A stretch of DNA of 11,923 nucleotides from Sphingomonas bacterium (GCA_026785965.1 JAJAYY010000263.1:1-11923), one strand, 5' to 3'. Numbered from the stretch's first letter, positions 1 through 6,720 are shown. A program made the numbers and translations. Notes: generated from the sequence alone by a model not told the origin.

Positions 1-260
1 CAGTTACGCGGCAATCGCAAGAGCCTGATTATCGTTGGCACTTGTGTGAACGAGCCTTTGCGGTGGTCTCATACCGATCGGCAACCTGGCCTTTATTGCA
101 CTCGTCGATCCTGTTTCGCCCCCATCAGCAACGGCGCTTCCTTCACGGGAATCGACCGCCGCTGGTGGTGGAGGCGCCGGGGTACTGCCCCCCGGGTCCG
201 AAATGCCTATTCCACCAAATACTCTACCGACATAGCCGCCAGCGCTTGCACGCTCCCAGC
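1..260 (-). ncRNA. ssrA: Two-piece (circularly permuted) tmRNA, truncated by the window edge
   Basis: tmRNA rescues stalled ribosomes: its alanylated tRNA-like end enters the A site and a short internal frame adds a degradation tag. On the minus strand the acceptor piece comes first, ending in CGCCTCC, discriminator A and an encoded CCA at 176-166. After a 42-nt spacer (165-124) the coding piece begins with GGGGGCG at 123-117. These two heptamers pair into a complete 7-bp acceptor stem with one G-U pair. The coding piece reads the tag ANDNQALAIAA and a TAA stop from 39 down to 4. Acceptor piece before coding piece is the permuted order known in alphaproteobacteria. The spacer ends CAGCGGCG and CGCCGTTG can pair, so the precursor probably folds as a hairpin that is cut out. 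The right limit is estimated from the promoter, and the mature 5' end of the acceptor piece is not visible. The part of the coding piece after the tag lies outside the window. Confidence 0.93.
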
Positions 261-266
261 CCGACC

Positions 267-295
267 AAGATAAGGCCGGGGGCGGGTTGATGCAA
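267..295 (-). promoter_or_regulatory. Probable sigma70-type promoter of ssrA
   Basis: On the minus strand TTGCAT (295-290) and TATCTT (272-267) are separated by exactly 17 bp, close to the housekeeping -35 and -10 consensus. Transcription would start near 260, just before the acceptor piece of the tmRNA. No other promoter-like pair was seen at a suitable distance. Confidence 0.6.
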
Positions 296-322
296 GGCGA
301 TTGACTTTTCGACGACCGTCGC

Positions 323-348
323 GGAACCGTTATGAAGTGAACGGCGTT
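323..348 (+). promoter_or_regulatory. Candidate EcfG (general stress sigma factor) promoter for the lipoprotein gene
   Basis: GGAAC at 323-327 and CGTT at 345-348 are separated by 17 bp. This matches the GGAAC-N16/17-CGTT pattern known for alphaproteobacterial EcfG-type sigma factors. It lies in non-coding sequence on the same strand as the gene at 407, leaving a leader of about 50 nt. A second match in the window with the same 17-bp spacer (5362-5387, minus strand) supports it. The reading is inference from the consensus. Confidence 0.6.
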
Positions 349-406
349 GGAACCAACCGTGCACTAATGGCGCAGACGCCGCCGCACTGATCAAAGGGGA
401 ATTTGA

Positions 407-691
407 ATGAAGAAGCTTTCTTTCGCCATCGTTGGCGCCGCTACCCTCGCTCTCGCTGCATGTGGTGGCAAGGGTGACGACGCCCTCGGTGACAACGTCG
501 CCGACAATTATGAAGCCGCCGCCGACAACCTTGACGCGATGGCCGACAATGCCGCTTCGCCGGGCGAAGCTGCGGCCCTTGAGAATCAGGCCGACGCGCT
601 CAACGCCGAAGGCGATCGTAAGGAAGATGCGATCGACGACGCCGACGTCAACGCGGGCGCCACTTCGGGCGCCGAAGTCAACGCGATGTAA
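407..691 (+). CDS. Small acidic lipoprotein of unknown function
   Basis: This 94-residue protein has a clear type II signal peptide: KK at residues 2-3, a hydrophobic stretch from about 4 to 17, and a lipobox LAAC with the lipidated cysteine at residue 19. It is followed by GG, with no Asp at +2, so outer-membrane sorting is more likely than retention. The mature part is strongly acidic, rich in Ala, Asp and Asn, with recurring DN pairs about seven to eight residues apart between residues 24 and 50. It may be helical or coiled, and no known domain is recognised. A purine-rich AAAGGGG precedes the ATG at a suitable distance. The gene stands alone between a candidate EcfG promoter and a strong terminator, which suggests a stress-induced envelope component. 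That role is inference. Confidence 0.85.
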   Translation: MKKLSFAIVGAATLALAACGGKGDDALGDNVADNYEAAADNLDAMADNAASPGEAAALENQADALNAEGDRKEDAIDDADVNAGATSGAEVNAM

Positions 692-727
692 TCGCTTTCC
701 CTCGCCTTCGGGCAGAGGGAGGCAAGC

Positions 728-762
728 GGGTCGGTATCCGTTCGCGGATGCCGGCCCTTTTT
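728..762 (+). terminator. Strong intrinsic terminator after the lipoprotein gene
   Basis: GGGTCGGTATCCG (728-740) pairs along all 13 positions, with two G-U pairs, with CGGATGCCGGCCC (745-757) around a TTCG tetraloop, and is followed by TTTTT (758-762). It lies 37 nt after the stop codon of the lipoprotein gene. Confidence 0.9.
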
Positions 763-793
763 CTTTGCCGCGTTGCGATTAAGGGTGCCGGCA

Positions 794-1543
794 ATGACCG
801 ACGCCCCTCCCATCCCCGCCGCGACGCTGGTCGTGATGCGCCCGGCAATCGGCCTCGCGCCCGACATATTGGTGGTGGAGCGCGCCGCGGCCATGGCCTT
901 CGCCGGCGGAGCGATCGTGTTCCCCGGGGGCCGGGTCGATCCCGCCGATCATGTGCTGGCCGCCGCGCTCGGCCGCCCCGACGATGCCGCCAAGGTTACC
1001 GCGATCCGTGAGACGATCGAGGAAAGCGCGGTCGTTGCCGGAGTGGCGGGTGCCGTCGATCCCGCGCTCGGTTTGCTTCTTCAGCAAGCGCTGATCGATG
1101 GCGCGCAGTTCGCCGAACTGCTCGACGCGCACCGCCTCGCGCTCGATCTCGACGCGCTCACCGCCTTTGCGCGGTGGATGCCGGCGTTCAAGCAGGCGCG
1201 CCGCTTCGATACCTTATTCTTCCTTGCCCCCGCGCTCCCCGGCTTATGGTCGCCGCGGCCCCAGCCGGGCGAATGCGAAACCGCCGAATGGGCGAGTGCC
1301 GATGCGCTGCTCGCCCGCATCGCCGCGGGAGAGGCGAGCGCGATTTTCCCGACCAAGCGCAATCTTGAGCGAATTGCTCGCTTTGCCGGGATCGATGAGG
1401 CGCTGGCCGACGCCAATTTGCACTCGCTCGACACGATCGTACCGTGGATCGAGGATCGCGATGGCATTTCCCACGTCTGCATTCCCCCGGAACGCGGCTA
1501 TCCGGTCACCGCCGAGCCGCTGACCAGCGCGATCCGCGCCTGA
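794..1543 (+). CDS. Nudix hydrolase, NUDT19/CoA-diphosphatase-like
   Basis: This 249-residue protein is a pyrophosphohydrolase of the Nudix superfamily. It shows FPGG at residues 43-46 and the catalytic helix motif REtIEE at 72-77, whose glutamates bind the metal. The interval between FPGG and the REtxEE helix is longer than in the compact Nudix box. RRFDTLFFLA follows further on. Both traits are familiar from the NUDT19/NUDT7-like branch, whose characterised members cleave CoA or acyl-CoA diphosphates. The substrate here is not shown by the sequence. The ATG at 794 was chosen because AAGGG sits 8 nt before it; an in-frame TTG at 773 would overlap the tail of the preceding terminator region and has no ribosome binding site. 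The gene lies 31 nt after that terminator's T-run, so it probably has its own promoter, which I could not identify. Confidence 0.88.
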   Translation: MTDAPPIPAATLVVMRPAIGLAPDILVVERAAAMAFAGGAIVFPGGRVDPADHVLAAALGRPDDAAKVTAIRETIEESAVVAGVAGAVDPALGLLLQQALIDGAQFAELLDAHRLALDLDALTAFARWMPAFKQARRFDTLFFLAPALPGLWSPRPQPGECETAEWASADALLARIAAGEASAIFPTKRNLERIARFAGIDEALADANLHSLDTIVPWIEDRDGISHVCIPPERGYPVTAEPLTSAIRA

Positions 1544-1596
1544 ATGCATCGAAGCTGGCGCGACTCGGGGGCCAGTTGGTCGCGGCTGAGGGCATG

Positions 1597-1629
1597 AAAA
1601 AGGGGCCCCGGCGGTCGCCGGAGCCCCTT
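1597..1629 (-). terminator. Intrinsic terminator of the SWIB gene
   Basis: AAGGGGC (1600-1606) pairs with GCCCCTT (1623-1629), and after one mismatch CCGGC pairs with GCCGG around a GGTC loop. Read on the minus strand the hairpin is followed by TTTTT (complement of 1597-1601), so it ends transcription of the gene at 1651-1926. It may also stop read-through from the convergent Nudix gene, though its plus-strand T-run is weak. Confidence 0.85.
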
Positions 1630-1650
1630 CATATCGCGAAGCGACTGAGA

Positions 1651-1926
1651 CTAGCTCAAATGCCTCGAGAGATGCTTGTTCATTTCGAACATCGTGCACT
1701 TGTCGACGCCGAACACCTTCTTCAGCTTGTCGTCGGCCAGAATTTCCCGCTTATTTGCAGGATTTTGCAGGTTGTTGGTGCGAATGTGATCCCACACCTT
1801 CGAGACGACCTGGCTGCGCGGCAACGGGGCGCTGCCCGTGATCGCTGCGAGTTCGGCCGACGGTTGGACCGGACGAGCGAGACCGCCCCCTGCTTTACGT
1901 GGTGTCGCGTTCGGATCTTTTGCCAT
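1651..1926 (-). CDS. SWIB/MDM2 domain protein
   Basis: This 91-residue basic protein has a flexible N-terminal part of about 30 residues rich in Ala, Pro and Lys. It is followed by a SWIB (BAF60b-like) domain from about residue 34 to the end. Diagnostic stretches are PLPRSQVVSKVWDHI, NLQNP, DDKLKKVFG and MFEMNKHLSRHL, all matching the family pattern. In eukaryotes this fold sits in chromatin remodellers. Small stand-alone bacterial copies occur in chlamydiae and alphaproteobacteria, where the role is unsettled; binding to DNA or topoisomerase has been proposed. The start is supported by GGAGG 7 nt before the ATG. The gene has its own terminator downstream and a perfect 16-bp palindrome about 45 bp upstream, in the 77-bp gap after the LD-carboxypeptidase stop codon. 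Confidence 0.9.
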   Translation of the reverse strand: MAKDPNATPRKAGGGLARPVQPSAELAAITGSAPLPRSQVVSKVWDHIRTNNLQNPANKREILADDKLKKVFGVDKCTMFEMNKHLSRHLS

Positions 1927-1970
1927 GTGGCCCTCCTGTTGTTTCGCTCACTTGTAGAGCGCGATTCGGA

Positions 1971-1986
1971 CCCTCTTGCAAGAGGG
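1971..1986. repeat. Perfect 16-bp palindrome upstream of the SWIB gene
   Basis: CCCTCTTGCAAGAGGG reads the same on both strands. It lies 45 bp upstream of the SWIB start codon and 18 bp after the LD-carboxypeptidase stop. As RNA it could form a 6-bp stem with a TGCA loop, but no T-run follows on either strand. A regulator operator overlapping the SWIB promoter fits better than a terminator. The function is inference. Confidence 0.5.
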
Positions 1987-2003
1987 AGGCGCAAAGCGCG
2001 TGG

Positions 2004-2822
2004 TTAATCGCGCGCAAGGTAGAATGGAACCACGCGATTGGCGGCGTCATGACCGATGTCGGCGCTGCCCCCGAAGGCGATATCCGAGCGCCGGCACCAG
2101 TCGCGGACGATGCTCGCCGCATCGCTCCCAAACGCCGGTTCATTCGCCGGAATCTCGCTCATTCGCCCCATCCTCAGCGACGCGCAGCGCCGCACCGCCG
2201 CGCTGCCGGTGACATGAAACATCGCCCGGTCGATGCGATACTCATGCTCGGCGACATCCTCGATCAACAGCTCGGCGCCGTCGAAGTCGGGTTCGAGCGC
2301 GGTCCCGAGCAAGCTGGTCAGCACGGTCAGGTTGAACGCCATCGCGCGCCGCTTCGGCTGCAACCCCGGTTCGAGCGCAGCGGCCGACTCGGTCGTCAGC
2401 CAGTCGAGCGCGCGCGCGATCGCCGCCGCGCCATCATCGCGCAGTATGTCCTGGACCATCGGCCCGTGCGCGACACGCAGCCCGGCGCGGTCGAACGCCG
2501 CGAGCAGGAAGCCGGCGTCCGAATAGCCCAGGTAGCGCTTCGCTCGCGCAGCCGCGGGCACATCGCGCGCCGCGGCTTCGGCGATGCGATTCGAGCCATA
2601 GCCGCCGCGCGCGAACCACACCGCGTCGATGCTTGGATCGGCCATCACTTCGCGCAGCGCCGCCAACCGCTGGATATCGGGACCGGCGAAATGCCCGTCG
2701 CTGGCAAAGCATTGCGGGTGGACCAATAGCTCGGCGTCGCCCCGCGCCGCGATGGTCGCGGCGACCGCGTCTGCGGCTTCAGGGTTGAGCGAGCAACTCG
2801 GCGCGACGACGGCGATCTTCAT
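2004..2822 (-). CDS. LD-carboxypeptidase, peptidase family S66 (LdcA-like)
   Basis: This 272-residue serine peptidase belongs to the family that removes the terminal D-alanine from L-Ala-D-Glu-mDap-D-Ala murein tetrapeptides, normally in the cytoplasm during peptidoglycan recycling. The full S66 catalytic set is present: Ser101 in GYSD, Glu188 in ELLIED and His258 in IGHD. The family stretches RGGYGSNRI (72-80) and YRIDRAM are also visible. There is no signal peptide, as in cytosolic LdcA. It is somewhat shorter than the roughly 300 residues usual for the family. The ATG at 2822 begins MKIAVVAP, the expected first strand; longer in-frame starts run into the Mur ligase gene and look like low-complexity Arg-rich shadow sequence. 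No good ribosome binding site precedes the ATG. It is divergent from the Mur ligase gene across 47 bp, which suggests shared control. Confidence 0.9.
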   Translation of the reverse strand: MKIAVVAPSCSLNPEAADAVAATIAARGDAELLVHPQCFASDGHFAGPDIQRLAALREVMADPSIDAVWFARGGYGSNRIAEAAARDVPAAARAKRYLGYSDAGFLLAAFDRAGLRVAHGPMVQDILRDDGAAAIARALDWLTTESAAALEPGLQPKRRAMAFNLTVLTSLLGTALEPDFDGAELLIEDVAEHEYRIDRAMFHVTGSAAVRRCASLRMGRMSEIPANEPAFGSDAASIVRDWCRRSDIAFGGSADIGHDAANRVVPFYLARD

Positions 2823-2869
2823 GGGCCCAAGATTTGCACAAGCTGCGGCGTCCGCATAGGGCGGCGGCG

Positions 2870-4291
2870 ATGACCGACCCCGAAAGCGCCGCCTCACCTC
2901 CAATCTATCACTTCTGCGGCGTCGGCGGCAGCGGCATGCTGCCGCTCGCCCCAATCGTCCGCGCCCCCGGGGCGCGAGTCTCGGGCAGCGACCGTGCGCT
3001 CGACGCGGGGCGGCTGGCGGGCAAGTTCGATTATTTGCGCAGCCTCGGGATCCGCTTGTTCGCGCAAGACGGCAGCGGGCTCGCCAATGGCGCCACGCTG
3101 GTCACCTCGGCGGCGGTCGAGGAGACCATCCCCGACGTCGTCCGGGCGCGTGAACTCGGCCTCGCCCACGTCACCCGCCCGCAATTGCTCGCCCGACTGC
3201 TCAACGCCGCCGCCATCAGCGTCGCAGTCGGCGGCACCAGCGGCAAGTCGACCGTCACCGGGATGATCGGCTGGATGCTCCACGCGATGCACCGCCAGCC
3301 GACCGTGATGAACGGCGCGGTAATGAAGAATTTCGTCTCGCCCGCGACCCCGTTCGCCTCGGCGCTGGTCGGCGATCCCGAACTGTTCGTCGGCGAAGTC
3401 GACGAAAGCGACGGCTCGATCGCGCTGTACCGCCCCGCGGTTGCGGTGCTCGGCAACATCAGCCTCGATCACAAGTCGATGGACGAGCTTCGCTCGTTGT
3501 TCGCTGGCTTCCTTGGCGCGGCGAACAAAGCGGTGGTCAACCTTGACGATCCCGAGGCGCGAGCGCTGGCCGAGGCGCTTCCCGCTGATCGCCTGGTCGG
3601 GTTCGGGCTCGACGCGCCGGGGGCGACGCTGGTCGCACGCGGGCTCGACCTTGCGCCCGATGGCGCGCGCTTCACGCTCGAGGCCGGCGGCGAAAACCAC
3701 CACGTCACCCTCGCCGTCCCCGGCCGCCACAATGTCCAGAATGCGCTTGCCGCACTGGGCGCGATCCACGCGCTCGGCCTGCCGCTCGACCAAGCGATCG
3801 CCGCGCTGGCGCGCTTCGCCGGGCTCAAACGCCGGCTCGAAACCGTCGGCGTGGCCGGCGGGGTGACGGTGATCGACGATTTCGCGCACAATCCCGACAA
3901 GATCGCCGCGACCCTCGCCACGCTCACTGCCCAGCCCGGCCGCCTGCTGCTGATGTTCCAGCCCCACGGCTTCGCTCCGCTCGCCAAAATGGGCGACGAA
4001 CTTGCCCACACGTTCGTCACTGGGATGCGCCCGGGCGACCGGCTTTATCTGTCCGATCCAGTCTATCAGGGCGGCACGGTCGATCGGTCGCGCGGGTCAG
4101 AATGGCTCGCGGCGGCGATCCGCGAGGCGGGCGGCGATGCCATCCACCTCGCCGAGCGCGCGGCGATCGGTGCCGCCCTGCTGGGCGAGGCGCTGCCGGG
4201 CGACATCATCGCCATCCTCGGCGCGCGCGACGACACGCTGAGCGAATTCGCCGCCGAGCTGGTCGGCCGCCTCGCCCCATCACGGGCATGA
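2870..4291 (+). CDS. Mur ligase of the MurC/Mpl type
   Basis: This 473-residue ATP-dependent ligase shows the three-domain Mur layout. The N-terminal UDP-binding fold has GVGGSGM at residues 17-23, as in MurC. The central ATPase domain has the P-loop GTSGKST at 122-128 and the metal-binding EVDESDGS stretch. The C-terminal domain has DFAHNP at 337-342. MurC joins L-Ala to UDP-MurNAc; Mpl joins the recovered tripeptide to UDP-MurNAc during recycling. The divergent LD-carboxypeptidase makes that tripeptide, so a recycling (Mpl-like) role is attractive, but the N-terminal motif reads more like MurC. HNP replaces the usual HHP of both, and the P-loop has TSGKS instead of THGKT, so substrate specificity is open. 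The ATG at 2870 was chosen over an upstream TTG because homology-like sequence begins just after it. The Shine-Dalgarno is weak. Confidence 0.85.
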   Translation: MTDPESAASPPIYHFCGVGGSGMLPLAPIVRAPGARVSGSDRALDAGRLAGKFDYLRSLGIRLFAQDGSGLANGATLVTSAAVEETIPDVVRARELGLAHVTRPQLLARLLNAAAISVAVGGTSGKSTVTGMIGWMLHAMHRQPTVMNGAVMKNFVSPATPFASALVGDPELFVGEVDESDGSIALYRPAVAVLGNISLDHKSMDELRSLFAGFLGAANKAVVNLDDPEARALAEALPADRLVGFGLDAPGATLVARGLDLAPDGARFTLEAGGENHHVTLAVPGRHNVQNALAALGAIHALGLPLDQAIAALARFAGLKRRLETVGVAGGVTVIDDFAHNPDKIAATLATLTAQPGRLLLMFQPHGFAPLAKMGDELAHTFVTGMRPGDRLYLSDPVYQGGTVDRSRGSEWLAAAIREAGGDAIHLAERAAIGAALLGEALPGDIIAILGARDDTLSEFAAELVGRLAPSRA

Positions 4292-4323
4292 AAAAACGGA
4301 GCGCGATATGCACCGCGCTCCGT
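4291..4323 (-). terminator. Intrinsic terminator between convergent genes
   Basis: ACGGAGCGCG (4296-4305) pairs perfectly over 10 bp with CGCGCTCCGT (4314-4323) around an 8-nt loop. On the minus strand it is followed by TTTTTT, so it serves the gene at 4344-4895. It also directly abuts the stop of the Mur ligase gene and could act on it, with a poorer T-run. The minus-strand sequence after the stem, TTTTTCATGCCC, recurs at the terminator near 1597. Confidence 0.88.
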
Positions 4324-4343
4324 CAAATTGTTGCGTCGATCGC

Positions 4344-4895
4344 TTAGGCCGCGGCGGCCTGGTCGACCTTTTCGACCCATTCGGGCCAGAACACCGGCTC
4401 GCGGTTCGACCAGCCCGGCGCGGTGGCCGCGCTTTCGCTGATCGACTGGAGCAATCCACGGCGGCGCTCGGGATGGAGGTGTGGCAAGGCCGACGCGGCG
4501 CAAAAAGCGGCCGGAAGCCACGGTCGGACGCCCGCTCCGAGCAAGCGTTCATAGAGAAAGCGGAACGCCGCGAAATTGGGGATGCGGTCCTGGCCGAGGT
4601 CGAACGCGCTGAGCGTCACCAGCATGCCGAGGAACGGTTCGATCATGTCGAGCCCGCTATCATCGGGGATCTGCATGCGCAGATGGTCGAGCTGCTTGTA
4701 GAAGCGCGCCTGCGCCGCGATCGAGGCGACCTCGATTTCGTCGCGCGCCCAGGTCACGGTCGGGTCCGAGCGCGAGAAAGCGACGTCGAGCGAGCGGCGG
4801 ATGTAGCGCTGCGTCGACTTCGGAAAGCCGGCGAACTCCTTCATCTCGCTGATCAGCAGCGCACCACCGGCAGGCTGGCTAATTCTCGTCGTCAT
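4344..4895 (-). CDS. Conserved-looking hypothetical protein, about 183 residues
   Basis: I do not recognise this protein. It has no signal peptide or membrane segment. Composition is balanced and mostly helical in appearance, with Trp and aromatic residues clustered near the C terminus (PGWSNREPVFWPEWVEKV). Codon use resembles the neighbours. The ATG at 4895 was chosen because AAGGAG lies 8 nt before it; a longer frame opens at 4967 but lacks a ribosome binding site. It ends with a strong terminator and is transcribed alone. The 197 bp between it and the next minus-strand gene contain a 6-bp hairpin (5024-5046) and AT-rich patches that may hold its promoter, but no convincing -35/-10 pair was found. 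Confidence 0.75.
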   Translation of the reverse strand: MTTRISQPAGGALLISEMKEFAGFPKSTQRYIRRSLDVAFSRSDPTVTWARDEIEVASIAAQARFYKQLDHLRMQIPDDSGLDMIEPFLGMLVTLSAFDLGQDRIPNFAAFRFLYERLLGAGVRPWLPAAFCAASALPHLHPERRRGLLQSISESAATAPGWSNREPVFWPEWVEKVDQAAAA

Positions 4896-5092
4896 GACCT
4901 CGACTCCTTTTGCACAGGTGAGATCATGCGGCCGCGCTGGTTTCAAAACGCTTAACCAATTTCCCACCCCCCATTCATCAGTGAATCAGAGGGGCGTCAC
5001 GCTAGCAACATAAATAAGTCACTCAGCCGACATCGACTGCCGGCTGTGTTGTTTGGAGCACGGTATTTTTAGCCGAGCGCGCCGGCGTTATT

Positions 5093-5332
5093 CTATTTTC
5101 CCTCGGGAAATCCCGACGACGGCGCGGGCTTGGTCGCGCCCGGCAAATTGCCGCCCGGTGCCGTGGCCGCGACCGGGTCCGACGCGTCCATCGATTCGTC
5201 GCTGCCGACATCGACCTTGGCATTGCTATCCTCGGGACGCTTTTTGAGCTTGAGTTCGAGCTCGCGTTCGGGCGCTCCCGACAAGGTCGGCGCGGGCGGC
5301 GCTTCATTGTCCTGGGTGGTGGGATCGGTCAT
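5093..5332 (-). CDS. Small disordered acidic protein of unknown function
   Basis: This 79-residue protein is rich in Pro, Ala, Asp, Glu and Lys, with no hydrophobic core, signal peptide or membrane segment. The central stretch around ERELELKLKKRPED alternates acidic, leucine and basic residues and may form a short helix. The rest looks disordered. No domain is recognised. The ATG at 5332 was chosen because GGAG lies 6 nt before it; another in-frame ATG four codons upstream (5344) has no ribosome binding site. A candidate EcfG promoter lies 30-55 bp upstream, so stress induction is likely. The gene is divergent from the LytS/LytTR operon and shares its upstream region. Confidence 0.7.
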   Translation of the reverse strand: MTDPTTQDNEAPPAPTLSGAPERELELKLKKRPEDSNAKVDVGSDESMDASDPVAATAPGGNLPGATKPAPSSGFPEGK

Positions 5333-5361
5333 CAACGTCTCCATCTAAGCTTCGCTTGGCC

Positions 5362-5387
5362 AACGAGCGGCCATAAGGCTTCGTTCC
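5362..5387 (-). promoter_or_regulatory. Candidate EcfG promoter for the small acidic protein gene
   Basis: On the minus strand GGAAC (5387-5383) and CGTT (5365-5362) are separated by 17 bp, the same spacing as the candidate at 323-348. The start codon at 5332 lies about 30 bp downstream of the -10 element, which gives a short leader with the GGAG ribosome binding site. Confidence 0.6.
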
Positions 5388-5409
5388 GGCGCGGAACGGG
5401 CCTTCGTTC
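5379..5409 (+). promoter_or_regulatory. Direct repeat CTTCGTTC, possible LytTR regulator site
   Basis: CTTCGTTC occurs at 5379-5386 and again at 5402-5409, 23 bp apart, about two helical turns. LytTR-domain regulators commonly bind pairs of short direct repeats spaced about two turns apart, and the operon encoding a LytTR regulator starts about 80 bp downstream. The first copy overlaps the -35 element of the divergent EcfG-type promoter. The assignment is speculative. Confidence 0.3.
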
Positions 5410-5487
5410 GACCGGCGGGCGCGACGCTTCTGCCAAAGTCGGCTGGGCCGATTGCGCTGCGCGGTGCCGGCGCCCACAACAGCGGCG

Positions 5488-6720
5488 ATGAAGCACGTTC
5501 GCGTCACCCCATTGCCATCCGCCGTCGGGATGCGCACGCGCTTTGCCGACTGGCCGCTCGCGCTGCGCTCGATCGCGGGCTTCTGGCTATTCTATCTCGG
5601 CACCGTGCTGCTTCGCGCTTTGCTTGGCCCGGAAGCCGCATCGGCGATGACCTTCCGCGTCATCAATGCGCTGGTCGGCGTCGGGCTGACCTTGCTGATC
5701 TACCTCGCGCTGGCGCTACTCGCGCGCGGCGCCAGCGTCCGCCGCATGGCGACTGTCGCGGCGATTGCGGCGCTTCCAGCAGCGATGATCCTGTCGTTCG
5801 TGTCGCTGCGCGTCGCCACGCGGACGATGCCGATGGGCGAGCAATCGCGCATCACCACGCAGGAAGGCCTCGCCATTGTCCAGCACGGCAGCAACGTCCG
5901 CATCGTCAAGAATAATGGCGACCAGCTGGAAATGAACCTGCCCCCGATCGAGCAGATCATCGCGGCCAAGATGCCGCGCCTGATCGCCGACGGCACCGTC
6001 ACCTGGTATTTTCTGTTTGCGGCGTGGAGCGCGATCTTCATCGCCATGACCCAGCAGCAGCTCGCCCGGCTCACCGAACGCCGCCTCGCAGTGGCCGAGA
6101 CCGCCGCCCACGCCGCGCAGGTCCGCGCGCTCCGTTACCAGGTCAATCCGCACTTCCTGTTCAACACCCTCAACAGCATTTCCTCGCTGGTGATGAGCGG
6201 CCACGCCGACCGCGCCGAGGAAATGCTGATGGCCTTGTCGACCTTCTTTCGCACCAGCCTGTCGCTCGACCCGTCGGCCAATGTCACCCTGGCCCAGGAA
6301 ATCGAGTTGCAGCGGCTCTATCTCGACATTGAGATGGTCCGTTTTCCCAAGCGACTGAAGGTCTCGATCGACGTTCCCGACGATCTCGCCGGCGCTTTTG
6401 TCCCCGCGCTGATCCTTCAGCCGCTGGTCGAAAATGCGATCAAATATGGCGTGTCGGCGACGCGCGACCCGGTTTTGCTGACGATCGAGGCGCGGCGGCT
6501 CGACGGCGGGCGGATGCAGATCGACGTCATCAATCGGCTTGCCAAGGCGGGCAAGACGACCCCCGCCGCCAAGCCCGCGCACGAAGGCACTGGTCTCGGG
6601 CTGGCCAATGTCTGCCAGCGGCTCGAAGCCCATTTTGGCGAGCGCGCCGATTGTCGCTTCGGCCCAATCGCTGGCGGCTATCAAGTGTCCATCGCGCTTC
6701 CGATCGACAATGATGACTGA
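5488..6720 (+). CDS. Membrane sensor histidine kinase, LytS/AlgZ (His_kinase) family
   Basis: This 410-residue kinase is the sensor of a two-component system. Hydrophobic segments at about 28-46, 57-79, 88-107 and 173-188 suggest four membrane passes, with a polar loop of about 65 residues between the third and fourth that may sense the signal. The family phosphoacceptor motif LRYQVNPHFLFNTLN follows, with His222. The ATP-binding domain has Asn316 in PLVENAIKYG and the G-box GTGLGL at 367-372. The active-site residues look intact. The gene overlaps the next by 11 nt, so the regulator is its partner. The start is uncertain: ATG 5488 is chosen, but 5530 would also keep all membrane segments, and neither has a strong Shine-Dalgarno. 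The signal cannot be told from sequence. Confidence 0.92.
   Translation: MKHVRVTPLPSAVGMRTRFADWPLALRSIAGFWLFYLGTVLLRALLGPEAASAMTFRVINALVGVGLTLLIYLALALLARGASVRRMATVAAIAALPAAMILSFVSLRVATRTMPMGEQSRITTQEGLAIVQHGSNVRIVKNNGDQLEMNLPPIEQIIAAKMPRLIADGTVTWYFLFAAWSAIFIAMTQQQLARLTERRLAVAETAAHAAQVRALRYQVNPHFLFNTLNSISSLVMSGHADRAEEMLMALSTFFRTSLSLDPSANVTLAQEIELQRLYLDIEMVRFPKRLKVSIDVPDDLAGAFVPALILQPLVENAIKYGVSATRDPVLLTIEARRLDGGRMQIDVINRLAKAGKTTPAAKPAHEGTGLGLANVCQRLEAHFGERADCRFGPIAGGYQVSIALPIDNDD

Noticed and set aside
42..290. Open frames on the plus strand across 42-290
   Set aside because: They run antisense through the tmRNA gene and show no protein-like pattern.
470..560. DNA-level tandem repeat in the lipoprotein gene
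   Set aside because: The recurring DN/Ala pattern is at protein level; the nucleotide copies differ in length and sequence.
1899..2729. Plus-strand frame of 276 codons
   Set aside because: Antisense to the LD-carboxypeptidase gene, which has its full Ser-Glu-His set.
2894..4009. Long minus-strand frame of 371 codons
   Set aside because: Antisense shadow of the Mur ligase gene in GC-rich sequence; composition dominated by Arg, Gly, Asp with no motif.
4940..4965. CtrA-like TTAA pair upstream of the 4344-4895 gene
   Set aside because: Only one TTAA half-site is exact, so the match is too weak.
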